Source of the DNA: Sanghuangporus weigelae
Taxonomy: Eukaryota; Basidiomycota; Agaricomycetes; Hymenochaetales; Hymenochaetaceae
Direction of reading: 5' to 3'
NCBI GenBank assembly: GCA_033182465.1
Contig: CP137319.1
Span: 3,038,001 to 3,102,000 of the forward strand
DNA: 64,000 bases
Position numbers and translations under genes: made by a program. Shown one piece after another: positions 1 through 10,060 of this stretch. The notes below the pieces were generated by a model, which ran no database searches, had not been told where the DNA came from, and was given only the letters and a program-made list of their open reading frames with translations. Numbering within the stretch: the first letter of the stretch is position 1; each line of letters starts with the position of its first letter.

Positions 1-553
1 GATTTCTTTTCATCAGCTCCAAATGGCCTGTGAGGCATTTCTTCCTCTATTTCCTGGTCCACTAGAATGCATTCTTTTGTCTTTTCTCACAACTATGGAG
101 ATAGCAAAGCTAATTCCGAGATAGATATGTGTCGTTCTAGACCACTCGCGTAGGTTATTTCGCCACTTCATCCGATGAAGGCGGCATTGACCTCTTCCCA
201 TGTGACAGTAGACGACGGGCTGGCATCTACTCTTGACTTCGTAAGTGGTTAACCAGAATATCCGCTTAGAAGGTCGCCTAATCCAACGATTCTTCGTCCC
301 AATTTCAGCAGAGCATGCGCTTCTATTCGCTTGCTTGTGAGTAGTGTTTCTGCTTCCATCTCCTCTGACACGAAGTTTCGGTATCTGACGTACATATCCT
401 TTGCTTTTGCACTGCTGCTTAGTAACGCTTATGTAAGTTGTCTTTCTTCATAGTCTTCAATCTCAATCTTGAGAAGGCTCATTTGTCATTGCGATTACAG
501 GTCCATTGCCTCTGGACGGTTGTTCCTGCTCATGACGCGAGCTTCGCCTATCG
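1..553. other. no supportable gene
   Basis: Only short ORFs with no recognisable domain are seen. Around 315-500 there are GT...AG pairs that could be small introns of an upstream exon leading into the ORF at 554, but the joined reading frame is not convincing. Confidence 0.4.
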
Positions 554-1033
554 GTGACGGCTACATGGAGGCGTGCGCTATATTTACCACCTCTTGCTTC
601 TTCTCATGAAGATCCTCATTTGTCTGACAGCAGGGATCCTCCGCCACCATGGTCGCCTTCTGCATCCCTTCTTGACGTCGGCATCATGACGCCGCCCGTC
701 GCTGAAGATCGACCACGAAGACAGTCATTATCATATCAAGTAAAACCGATCGGCCTCGTCCGTCTTGATGTCTTGCCTGCTTATGTCGAGCGTAGATTGT
801 ACACCCGACGCGTAAGACACGAAAGGGAAGCAGCGCTGCGGACGATTGGTGGGTCCGTCATCCTTCCTTCTCCTACATTGGTGTCTGTAGGATCGAAAAT
901 GACGCGGGAGAAGCTCAAGAAAGCCGAAAGTGGGACTTCGGTCCAGATACCTGATCAATGTGCTGGAATGAGTGGGACGAGACCGATTTCTGAACCAGAA
1001 CGAAAAGGATGTTCTTCATATTCGACAAATTGA
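554..1033 (+). CDS. hypothetical protein (doubtful ORF)
   Basis: An uninterrupted 159-codon ATG frame, rich in Pro, Ser, Arg and Glu, with no membrane segment, signal peptide or recognised domain. Its length without an intron is above background for this window. It lies head-on against the 3' end of the threonyl-tRNA synthetase gene, about 0.9 kb away. GT and AG sites upstream (around 340-500) could add a 5' exon. It could equally be a chance frame, because an opposite-strand frame of 75 codons overlaps it. No function is proposed. Confidence 0.3.
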   Translation: MTATWRRALYLPPLASSHEDPHLSDSRDPPPPWSPSASLLDVGIMTPPVAEDRPRRQSLSYQVKPIGLVRLDVLPAYVERRLYTRRVRHEREAALRTIGGSVILPSPTLVSVGSKMTREKLKKAESGTSVQIPDQCAGMSGTRPISEPERKGCSSYSTN

Positions 1034-1961
1034 TGACAAAAGACGGGACTTACTACTTATATGTATGACACGACGTTTCCTGATTTGGTGTATGATAAGA
1101 TAAGCTTAGTCTGCAGATATCCTTTTTTGTAGCACTTGGTCTCCGTGCTTTTGGTTCTATATGGTTCCAATCGACAAGAGTTGCGGACCTCTCTAGTCGT
1201 TAGAGGACCCGCTATGATCATTTTGACCTTCAGGAATGCTGAGGCTGGGATTCGCTGTTGCGAGTATATGTTGTGATCAGCGCATCTCTTCGCTCCTTCC
1301 TATTTTGATGATCACCTTCCTTTTCTGTCTATTCAGCGTTGATGTCGTTTGCCACCTCGGTCTTTTACCATTCTGAGACTGAGATGAGCTGAGTTTATTC
1401 TTCTCGAGCAGCAGCGTTCTCACAATTCTGTAGTATTCTATTGCATAGATTTCATTATTCACAACTGACAATCGCTAGTGCTATCATCCCTTCATTTTAG
1501 AGACGGAAGCCGCTTGGTCTGTAAACTTTCCGAATGACGCACATACATGCTCTGAATCTGGCCTTCATTAGGCACGTTCTACTAGAGCACGCATTACGTA
1601 TCGAAACTGAGACACTGGTTCAAGTTTCTTCCATGTCGCAACACACGGTCGCAGGACTACCTTACCGCTGAGTTCCCTTCGCAACTTTCTCGACAAACAA
1701 ATGGAGCTCCAGGAACCGACAACACTAGACTGTATCATAGACTGTGTCATAAGAGTCCAGCCCGAATATTGTGAGTTGTGACAGAGAAACAGTTGATTCT
1801 AAGGGTAAAAATGCTTATGTAATAAATGTACTCGCTCATTGATATATTCTATCTGCCTGGTCATCTTCCTATTGTCCCGTGCACAACTATTCCGTACAAG
1901 GCTCTAAGATCGTGGATATACATCTGCTCGGTCTACACTCGTGTTAATACCTCTTTATCCT
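1034..1961. other. intergenic, nothing recognised
   Basis: Short opposite-strand frames only (1277-1471, 1568-1750), without domain resemblance. It includes the presumed 3' untranslated region of the synthetase gene. Confidence 0.5.
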
Positions 1962-4900
1962 CTAGTCAAGTTTGTTTAGCAAGCTCTTTGATGCCTTGAG
2001 GCGCACAAGCTTGTCGGCGACAACATCTAATGGGATCATAGCGCCTTGGTTCTTTGTACCAGCATCATCTCTATTGCGAACATTGACAGCGCGTTCTTTC
2101 AGTTCGTTCTCTCCCACCACTTGACCAGACGTTAGTTTTCACTTCAGAACCAGCGATAGCACATGTAACTCACCGAGTATGAAATTGTATTGTGCAACTT
2201 CACCATTCCGGATCTTTTTGGGAAGCGTGTTATCCGAGTTGTCTACATCCGTGAAAAGTCCAAGGTCCCACAACTTTGTAGCGACTTCGGCAGCATATTC
2301 TTTCTGGTGACGCCCGAATACAAAACAGCACATGCGTAAGAAGCCAATGCCTGAACAAAAGAATGGAGGGTTACCCACGAAAGGTGCAGCAACGGGGATA
2401 ACAAGGACTTGGCGTGGAGATATCCAGAATGGCCTGATGGAAGCTAGTAAGTCGTCATGTTGCGCACGATTGTCAAGGAGAGAACACGCGCCATTTCCCT
2501 GCAAAGTGTTCCGTTATAATCGCAATGAAGCGCTCCAAGCTACCTAGGATGGCGCGATGGATCATGACAGGACGTGGTTTTTCCGCGTTCTCATTATCAT
2601 CAGCTGATCGATATCTAAGGTTAAAACGCTCGGGAAGCTGGAAGTCAAGTTGAATCGTAGCGCATTGGAAGGAGCGTTTCAGAGCATCACGGATGGTGAC
2701 ATCAATTTTGGGGCCATAGAAAGCGCCATCACCTGGATTAAGCTGCCACTTTCCGGGATATTTCTTGTCAAGAGCCTCGCGTAATTGCTAGGGAGAATGT
2801 CAGATGAGCAAAGAGACTCATGAAAAGTGAAATTTGACATACTGCCTCAGCCCTATCCCATGTCTCAATGGTGCCTAAGTATTTGTCGGGTCGAGTGGAC
2901 AGCACCAAGCTAAACTCAAATCCGAAGAGGCCGTACGTATGTTGCATGAAGTCGAAGAGAGCATTGATCTCTTGAGAAATCTACTCGGAAGATATTAGTA
3001 AGTGAAGGTTGACGTAATCGCCTCACGCACCTGAGATTGCGTGCAGAATACATGAGTATCATCTTGCATGAAGCGCCTCACCCTCGTCAGGCCCGAAAGT
3101 GCACCGCTAGCCTCGTTACGATGGACAATACCAAATTCGGCCATTCTAATCGGCAGCTCCTTGTAACTTCGGTCGCGGGAATCGAAAATGATGCAATGAC
3201 CGGGGCAATTCATGGGTTTAAGTGCCCATTTCTCCTTCTCAACGTCAAGCGAGAACATGTCGTCATTGTAATTCTGCCAATGTCCCGATGTCTCCCAGAC
3301 TTTGATATTGTACATATTCGGGGAGATAACCTCCTGATACCCGCGTTTATAATATTCCCCCTAGAAAGTAGTCAGAAAAAGGCTTCAGTTACAATAGGGA
3401 ACAATAGGGACAAACTCTCATATGTTCTAAGAGGGCATTGTAGATCCGTGTACCATGCGGAAGCCAAAACGCATTACCAGGCGCAAGGTCGTTGAAGAAG
3501 TATAGCTCTTGTTCCTGAAGCAAATCAGCACTACCATCCAAAAGAACGAGATATATGTACTTGACTTACCCTGCCAATCTTTCGGTGGTCTCTCTTTGCC
3601 GCTTCGGCCAAAAATGCTTTGTATTCCGATAATTGCTTTTTGTCTGGGAACGAGATACCATAGAGCCGCTGCAAGGAATCATTGTTTGCATCTCCCAGGA
3701 AGAAAGAAGAGGAGTTCTAAGGCACTGATCAATCGGTGTCTCTAGCAGCGTCTAAGTCCACACACCTTAGTAAGCATAAAGGCTTTGATTCTTCCGGTAT
3801 GGGGAATATGAGGACCAACACAAAGGTCAATCATCGGTCCACATCGGTAGACCGTCGTGGAGGTGCCATCGGGGACCTTAGTCTCAATGAAGTATTTTTT
3901 GTATTTATTATACTAGAGAATGGTTAGGTTGGGGTGGCTTGAACGCACAACTTGGCTTGAACGTACGGCAAACATTTCAAGCAATTTCTCTTTTGATACC
4001 ACCAGTCGTTCAAACCTTTGCCGGTCTTTTATGACGACCTCAGATAACTTCTCCAACACTGGATAATCCGTGTTGACCACGGGCCTAGCAATAGAAGGTC
4101 TGAATAAAGCACCCTTTCCGATCAAGAGGTAAGACTACCTAGCAGTATTGGCCATCTCATAGAAGAAGCCATCCTCGGTTGGAGGACCCATACAGAGATG
4201 ACAACCATAATGTCGCTCGCAAGCTTCACCCAGAACATGCGCGGAAGAGTGCCAGAAGACCTGCTTGCCTATATGCGCCGTCAGACGAATGGGTATCAAA
4301 GGTGCAAACAAATACGAGCCTTCCGGGTGTTCGAAGTCTAGTAGCTCAAGTTTGCAAGACTTTTCTAGCGGTCTTTCCAAGTCCCAGAGCACATCATCAA
4401 CCTGAGAAACGCATCTATATCACTGAACATCCTAGAAGCACAGTGGCGTACCTTTGCAATGACCAGCCTTTCCGGCATGCTCTTTGATATCCCGCTCGCA
4501 ATCTCCATAGGAGTAGTCTCCCAGCTCGTACCCTTTCGTTCGGACCCATCAGGCAAGGTAATGGTGATTTCTTCCCGAGATTGCTCTACGAAGCGAAAGA
4601 ATGAGATGGCGTCGTGAAATAAATTGTTGGACACGTACGCTTCACAAACTCATCGTGTTCGGCCTTCAATTGGTCGAAGAGTTTGATCCTGTGATCAATG
4701 TACTCGGGAGGAGGTTGAAGCTGCGAAGCTTATCAGCTGTTTCTAATTACCGCTGTAATAACAAAGAGCGAACCGCACCTCCAGAGGATGCTGGGGGTCT
4801 ATGTGTGCTTTAGCCTTCTTGTCCTTGGTCTTTTTTGCGCCGTTTGCCACGACATCTGCATGCTTGTTCTCCAAAGCAGGAAGATGTACTGGTTGCGCAG

Positions 4901-5057
4901 ATGAGGAGACTGGATGCACATCCGCCATTGCTGTTGCGCTGGTGTGAGCAAGTCGGAATAAAGGCGCAAAAGAATGGAAATTGAGCGACGTGGAACGCGA
5001 TGAGCGGTGGCAGAAGATGAGAAGAGGTGTGAGTCGAGTCACAGACTTGAGTAGCAT
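1962..5057 (-). CDS. THS1: threonyl-tRNA synthetase, likely dual cytosolic/mitochondrial
   Basis: Class II synthetase that charges tRNA-Thr. Pieces occur in the expected order on the minus strand: a Lys-rich N-terminus; a TGS domain around 4400-4600 ([20 protein letters not shown]); the editing domain with its HSSAH (HxxxH) motif near 4240; the segment ending [12 protein letters not shown]; the catalytic motif 2 region ([20 protein letters not shown]) near 3050-3120; and the anticodon-binding C-terminus ending KSLLNKLD before the stop at 1962. At least six introns are needed. One is best read as a GC-AG intron (4269-4319, 51 nt), which restores [13 protein letters not shown]. Two starts are plausible: ATG at 4928 (MADVHPV, cytosolic) and in-frame ATG at 5057. 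The latter adds 43 residues with no Asp or Glu but several Arg and Ser, like a mitochondrial presequence. A third ATG lies at 5105. Gene identity is near certain; dual targeting is inference. Confidence 0.95.
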
Positions 5058-5259
5058 GCCCTCGCGCGTGGACAACGACGAGCAAGGAAACAGCCAGCTA
5101 AGCATATTACATAATCTCGAAAAACTCTAATTTAATCAATTTATTTGCTCTTATTTGGCTGTCTCGCTTGGGCTTTCTTCTCTGTATTATGCAATCCAAG
5201 CTATGGAAGTAATACGCTTCTCAAAACAAATATTATGCCGACGCTATTAACTAACACAA

Positions 5260-6259
5260 CTAAGCGTAGATGATGGGGACCTCCAAGTCATCCTCGACGT
5301 GTATCTTGTTGTCGAAATGCGAATGAAGATGGTGCTCTTTCGCCCACTGCACAATCCGGTCGTAGTCCTTGCACGTGTGGACGACGTCGCCCGTCGGTTT
5401 CACCATCTCGTCTCGCGCATCCCAGTACCAGACGTATGTGGAAATATCAGCGTTGCAGGTCAGCGACTGTCGAATGGCGTCGAGGCAGTGGCGGGCGTGG
5501 TGCGGCTCGAGAAAGGACCTCTCGAGATCCGTCAGGTTCTTCTTTTTGTAGTACTCTGGCGAGAGCGCCATTCTCAACGTGTTCTGTGCGACATAAATCA
5601 GCTACGATGAATCAAAACGGTCTTGCAGAAGCATACTGTACGTACGAGACAGTGAAGCTGGTGGAAGACATCGAGCTCGACGATATAGTTGCCACCGGAC
5701 CCGACGAGCGGATAGGTCTTGTTTGCTAGCTTTTCTGCTGTACTCCTAGGAATCTCTGAGATGCCGACTGTTTACACAAGATGATGAGCCGTTGGACGAA
5801 GCGATTGACGTGGCGGAATTTCACTTACAGCTATAGAGATCCTCCCAGGCCTTGTCGACTTCGTCGGAAGGCTCCTTCTGGTAGATGGTGATGTTCTCTC
5901 CGAAACCCTCATAGAACTTCTGGACCTTGAACGAAAGGACGTCCTGTGCTGGTGCTGTGTGAAGGGCTCAGCGTTCTGCCTCAATCACAATTTGCAAGTT
6001 TCGACTCACAGTATGTTAGCTGGGGAAAAATGGGATTCGAGGGGCCTCTGCGTGAATAGAGATACAGGCCGGATCCGATGAGGAGGACGTTGAGGAGTGT
6101 TTGGACGACAAATACGGCAACAATGGCTCTCTTGCGCCAGGGCGAGGCATCTAATTTGAGGCTCCAGCGAGGCCGCAGAGTTTCAATCTCGTCGATGCCT
6201 TCATCGCTACTGGACATTAGGGGACGGTAATCAACATCTTCGTGTTTTGCTGTGGTCAT
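5260..6259 (-). CDS. UstYa-like (DUF3328) oxidase
   Basis: Four exons (6259-6010, 5954-5829, 5767-5646, 5583-5260) give a 273-residue protein. Residues 1-45 are a charged cytosolic tail, then one membrane anchor (AIVAVFVVQTLLNVLLIGSG), then a luminal domain. The family landmarks are all present: YSPA straight after the first splice junction, HQLHCLNTLRMAL (first HxxHC) and HARHCLDAIRQSLTC (second HxxHC), with a CxxD near the second. UstYa-family proteins are copper-dependent oxidases. They cyclise or crosslink ribosomal peptides in ustiloxin, phomopsin and asperipin clusters, or modify other small metabolites. The gene is divergent from the repeat-peptide precursor at 7360 and close to an MFS gene, which suggests a peptide-tailoring role. 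No break or missing motif is seen. Its actual substrate is inference. Confidence 0.93.
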
Positions 6260-7254
6260 TTCTGAGAACGAGACTTGATTGTGATTATCCGTCTGCAGTG
6301 TTTAGGACAAGAAGTAAGTGGGCGACTTGGGGATCTGGAAGAGGTCCAGAAGCCAGAATTTTAGCCCTTCAACCTCGAGTTCCTTCCAGCTAATCTTCCT
6401 CGCATGCCACGGAGAATGGCAGATCATCCGCACAAAACTCGACTCAAACACATTCCAAACTTTCATGATAGGAACAAGTCTGTCAGCTTGTCCTCCTGAA
6501 GATAACATTCCAGGCCTAATGTCAAAAGTTGCAATCGTGCCTGTAGTTCACTGAAAGCGTCCCGTGTCCAAAGCAGACCAGAGACCAGACACGATGCAGA
6601 GATCCGTACATAACGGATGTGATATTTGAATGCCAAGCCTACCCTACTACGATTCGAGGATCGGATTTTTCCGTGAAAACCTCACGCGAATGCGACGATC
6701 TTTTTCACACTCGATCCTGTATGTCTTTTGCTCTTCCTTTAATGATGAAGTTGATCTGATTTTCACAGTCTTCCATTACTTTTTGCTCAATGATGGTCGT
6801 TTGAAAAGGAGGCACGTCCTGTTCCGGAGGATGTTCCCATTAAACAACAACGTTCCTAGCTTATCACCAGCGTGATACATCCCGACATCTTGCAACATCA
6901 GTTCTATTTATACATTCTCGAGAACCATAAAGCGCGAAAAGATTGCCCTTGACTGCAAATAGCTTGCAACTCTGCGCCTCATTTAGTGGAAGATGGTCTA
7001 CTATACCTCCGAGGACATGATACGATTTCTCCGACTTTGTCCTACTATTGGTCGAGATTCGTAAAATTTTCTCTTTCACTCAGGTCGAGATCATTGATCG
7101 TGCACCGACAGGCGCGGAAAGACTTTGTAGCTTCTTTCTGTCCTGTGCTGGAAACCCACACTGGCACGTATCGCGTGATCATGAGGGAAACAAGTCGACT
7201 CGAAGTTCTAGGAAAGGCATCTAAGTGCAGAGGGCCTCGACAGGATCGAATAGC
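6260..7254. other. divergent intergenic region of UstYa-like and precursor genes
   Basis: About 1 kb between the two divergent start codons, so it should carry both promoters. Short frames on both strands (for example 6302-6508 minus and 6630-6875 plus) have no domain resemblance. No clear operator was recognised. Confidence 0.5.
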
Positions 7255-7262
7255 TATAAAAA
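7255..7262 (+). promoter_or_regulatory. TATA box of the repeat-peptide precursor
   Basis: TATAAAAA sits about 100 bp before the ATG at 7360, a usual spacing for a strongly expressed fungal gene with a short leader. It suggests focused, regulated transcription of the precursor. Confidence 0.55.
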
Positions 7263-7359
7263 CTGGCAGCAGACTATCTAACCTCCAGAAAGTCAAAAGC
7301 GCCTGCTTCACTACGCACTCTAGATCTATCTTCCGACTTGCAACGTATAACTCTTCACG

Positions 7360-7960
7360 ATGAAGTTCAGCGCTATCTTTGTAGCTTCAGCCGTCTTGCT
7401 CGCTGCAACGTCCTTTGCAGCCCCATCCCAGGTATGTACATGTAATAAGCTCAGAGTGAATGCATTATGGGACAGACTTGTTGATCGCTTTGTATGTGCA
7501 GAACCTCGGCTCCGTCGATGAGCTTACGAATCACCGCCGCGGCAACTCCGTTGACCAGTTGACGAACGCTGGCTCCGTCGACGAGCTTACCAACCACAAA
7601 CGTGGAGGCTCGGTCGACGAGCTGACGAACCATAAGCGCGGCGGATCCGTCGACGAACTCACGAATCACAAGCGTGGAGGCTCCGTCGATGAGTTGACCA
7701 ACCACAAACGCGGCGGTTCCGTCGATGAATTGACCAACCACAAACGTGGCGGGTCCGTTGACGAGCTGACGAACCATAAACGTGGTGGGTCCGTCGATGA
7801 GTTGACTAACCACAAGCGCGGAGGGTCCGTCGATGAGCTTACGAACCATAAACGCGGAGGCTCAGTCGACGAGTTGACCAACCACAAGCGCGGTGGATCT
7901 GTAGACGAACTTACGAATCACAAACGCGGAGGATCCGTCGACGAACTCACCAACCACTAA
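7360..7960 (+). CDS. secreted Kex2-processed repeat peptide precursor (RiPP candidate)
   Basis: Exon 1 (7360-7431) encodes a signal peptide (MKFSAIFVASAVLLAATSFA) plus APSQ. A 70-nt GT-AG intron (7432-7501) follows. Exon 2 (7502-7960) is nothing but repeats, for 176 residues in total. The units run: one ending in HRR, one degenerate unit lacking a dibasic site, one GSVDELTNHKR, nine exact GGSVDELTNHKR units, and a last GGSVDELTNH before the stop. Kex2 cutting after KR and carboxypeptidase trimming would release many copies of GGSVDELTNH. The layout matches fungal Kex2-processed repeat proteins, including dikaritin precursors such as UstA. It is flanked by a UstYa-like oxidase (divergent) and an MFS transporter (convergent). 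Oddly for a dikaritin, the core has no Tyr, Phe, Trp or Cys. It is not a lipidated basidiomycete mating pheromone, because there is no CaaX end. Alternatives are an unmodified secreted signal or surface peptide. Confidence 0.9.
7502..7957 (+). repeat. tandem 36-bp coding minisatellite
   Basis: Thirteen SVD(E/Q)LTN units. From 7604 the period is exactly 36 bp for nine units plus a 30-bp terminal unit. Neighbouring units differ at many third codon positions (for example GAC/GAT, GAG/GAA and four or more Leu codons) but encode the same amino acids. Confidence 0.95.
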
Positions 7961-8259
7961 TTTGTCAGAATATAATTGGACGACACGGTGCTTATCCTTG
8001 TATATTGTGACCCCATGTATGTGACTGATACCGAGAAAACAAAATCGTTCCCTTTTCCCTTTATTTGCCCTGGAAGACTGTCTGATGAAGCGTGAGCTCC
8101 TGTAAGGACACAGAATTGATATTACGTACATACACGATTCGTCCCAAGGTTTAATCGTCAAGCAGAACTTACAAATAATTGACGGCTCCCTATATGAAAA
8201 CCCGACCTCGTACACCAATTCTCTCTGTACGTACAAACACGTGGAATCACCTAAGCCGA

Positions 8260-10060
8260 TCAGCCAGTCTTTGCCTTCATATTCCTCCATAAAGTCAAGA
8301 ACAAAATCGCTCCAACGCCCAACAGAGCCATCTGCACACCGATATACTTCTCCATGCCAACTTGTACACCGGCCCCTCCCCATACGGACCCGCTCACTCG
8401 GCCGGTGAAGTTGCTATACTGAATCAAAAGGCTCAACCGACCGTTCCATTTCTGATGCAGCTGCTTGCTGAGCAAACTTATCGTCACCGTGCTGGCGACG
8501 TTAAACCCGAGCGCGACGAGGAACCAGCAGATGAAGAACGATCCGAAGGAAGCCTTGTCGAAGTGGATGATCAGGAGTGTGAGAAGCAGCCCGAGGAACC
8601 CTGTAGAAGTACCAAAGGCAAGGATGAAGCGGTCTGGAATCCGACGGACGAGGAAGAGGTTGAGGAAGAGGAAAGGGAAAATCGCGACACCCCCCAGCGC
8701 GATGAAGTTCCCGGCGGCGAATGGCGACCAGTTGAACTGGGCGGCGGTGAAGATGGCGATGTTCGCTTCCCATCCGCTGAGAGTGAAAAAGCAGGTCATG
8801 GCGAACCAGCACATGGTGATGATGACGCCCCATTGCGGTACGGAAATGTGCTCTGCCTCGTCTACGAAGGAAGGGGAGGGTACGCGGGAGACTGAAGCAG
8901 AGGTTCCAGTTGACGAAATTGCTTCTTGAATGATGGCGTCTTGGACTGGGGACGATTTCGACTCGAGCTCGATCGCACTTTCTTCTCGCTGTACTGGAGG
9001 TGTGTCTGGTACATCGTAGAAGAACAAGGAGACCGCTACCCAATAGACGGCCCAGACGACGGCCATAACCCAACCTGGACTCGTGTCGCCATTGAAAACC
9101 CTGTTGTCAAACCCGACCTTGTATAGCAGACCTGACAATATGACCCTTAGATCGCCAGATGAATACAGGAATTTGAACGATCAGTACCTCCCATGAATGG
9201 TCCGACGCTACATCCAATCCCTTGTCCAATGACGAGCCATCCAGCTAAAGTCGTGCGTCTGCGGATACCAACTATCCGCGCATCGGAGCAATAGCGTTTC
9301 TATTCAGGAATGTAAACACATCAAAAAGTAACAACGTTGGGGAATGAGCTCACCGAGTACATAAAGTTTGCCATTGCCAACCCGATGACGGATCTGCCGA
9401 TAAGGATGAGCCAGAGAAAGTTGGCATACTACAACAGCGATAGATCAGCTAGAGGTAGAAGCTGAACTGCTTTCGAAATACAGACGTATGCCAGACCGTA
9501 CAAGATATGTCCGACAATAGCCACCGCGCATGAAAAATGAATCGGTCTACTGTACTTTCCTTGATCGCAACAAAGTTTATTTTAGTAGCATGAGATAAAT
9601 GCCCAACGGGCGCTTAAGCGTAACTGACCTTGATCATATTTAAGAAGGAAAGGTAAGGCGACGCCAGCGAAAACGACTGGTATTCCTAGCACGAGACCAG
9701 AGAACGTGGCAGTTCCTCCCAGAAATTCTGCGTATCTGCTAGCAGAAGATACGGGAAGGAACATAGTGATCTGGATTGAAAAAAAAAAAAAAAACCAGGT
9801 GAAAAAAGGCGCAAGTGCAGCTATCTATGCAAGGAACGTACCTGCGACATAACGTTCAACATAATGATAATGACAAGGGAGGACATCCTCGGTAGCCTAA
9901 ACTCGGGATCCACTTCGACGCCTGCACCATTCTCGACGCTCGCTTGCGCTCGATCAACTGCACTGCGATTGGTCGGTGGGGCCGAAGCTCTTAGCACATT
10001 AGATCGACGTTTGAAAACCTGGTTGAGCTTGGATAGCGTCGCAGCAGAGTTAAGTAGCAT
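8260..10060 (-). CDS. MFS transporter
   Basis: A multi-exon major facilitator. Exon 1 (10060-9842) gives a cytosolic tail and the start of TM1. The intron 9771-9841 contains a poly-A/T run. Exon 2 starts with TMFLPVSSASRYAEFLGGTA, a motif typical of fungal MFSD8/CLN7-like MFS proteins. Later exons carry GKYSRPIHFSCAVAIVG, an R-S-V-I-G-like TM segment near 9400, and a long last exon (9138-8260 frame) with a hydrophilic central loop (about residues 25-95 of that exon) followed by six membrane segments ending MKAKTG. The only in-frame ATG that fits is 10060, since the frame further upstream begins at a TTG. It ends 300 bp from the precursor's stop, in convergent orientation. In a peptide cluster it would be the exporter. 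That role is inferred from position; the MFS family itself is clear. Confidence 0.9.

Noticed and set aside
7451-7849. 132-codon repetitive frame on the minus strand
   Set aside because: It is the complement of the repeat array at 7502-7960, which has a signal peptide, a clean intron and Kex2 sites on the plus strand.
7360-7960. Lipidated basidiomycete mating pheromone
   Set aside because: The C-terminus is LTNH with no CaaX cysteine, and the array has a secretory signal peptide, unlike homobasidiomycete pheromones.
7502-7960. CRISPR-like array
   Set aside because: Contiguous 36-bp coding repeats without spacers, in a eukaryotic gene.
8362-9073. Three long frames overlapping the MFS gene on both strands
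   Set aside because: Shadows of the transporter's last exon; the charged sequences are complements of membrane segments.
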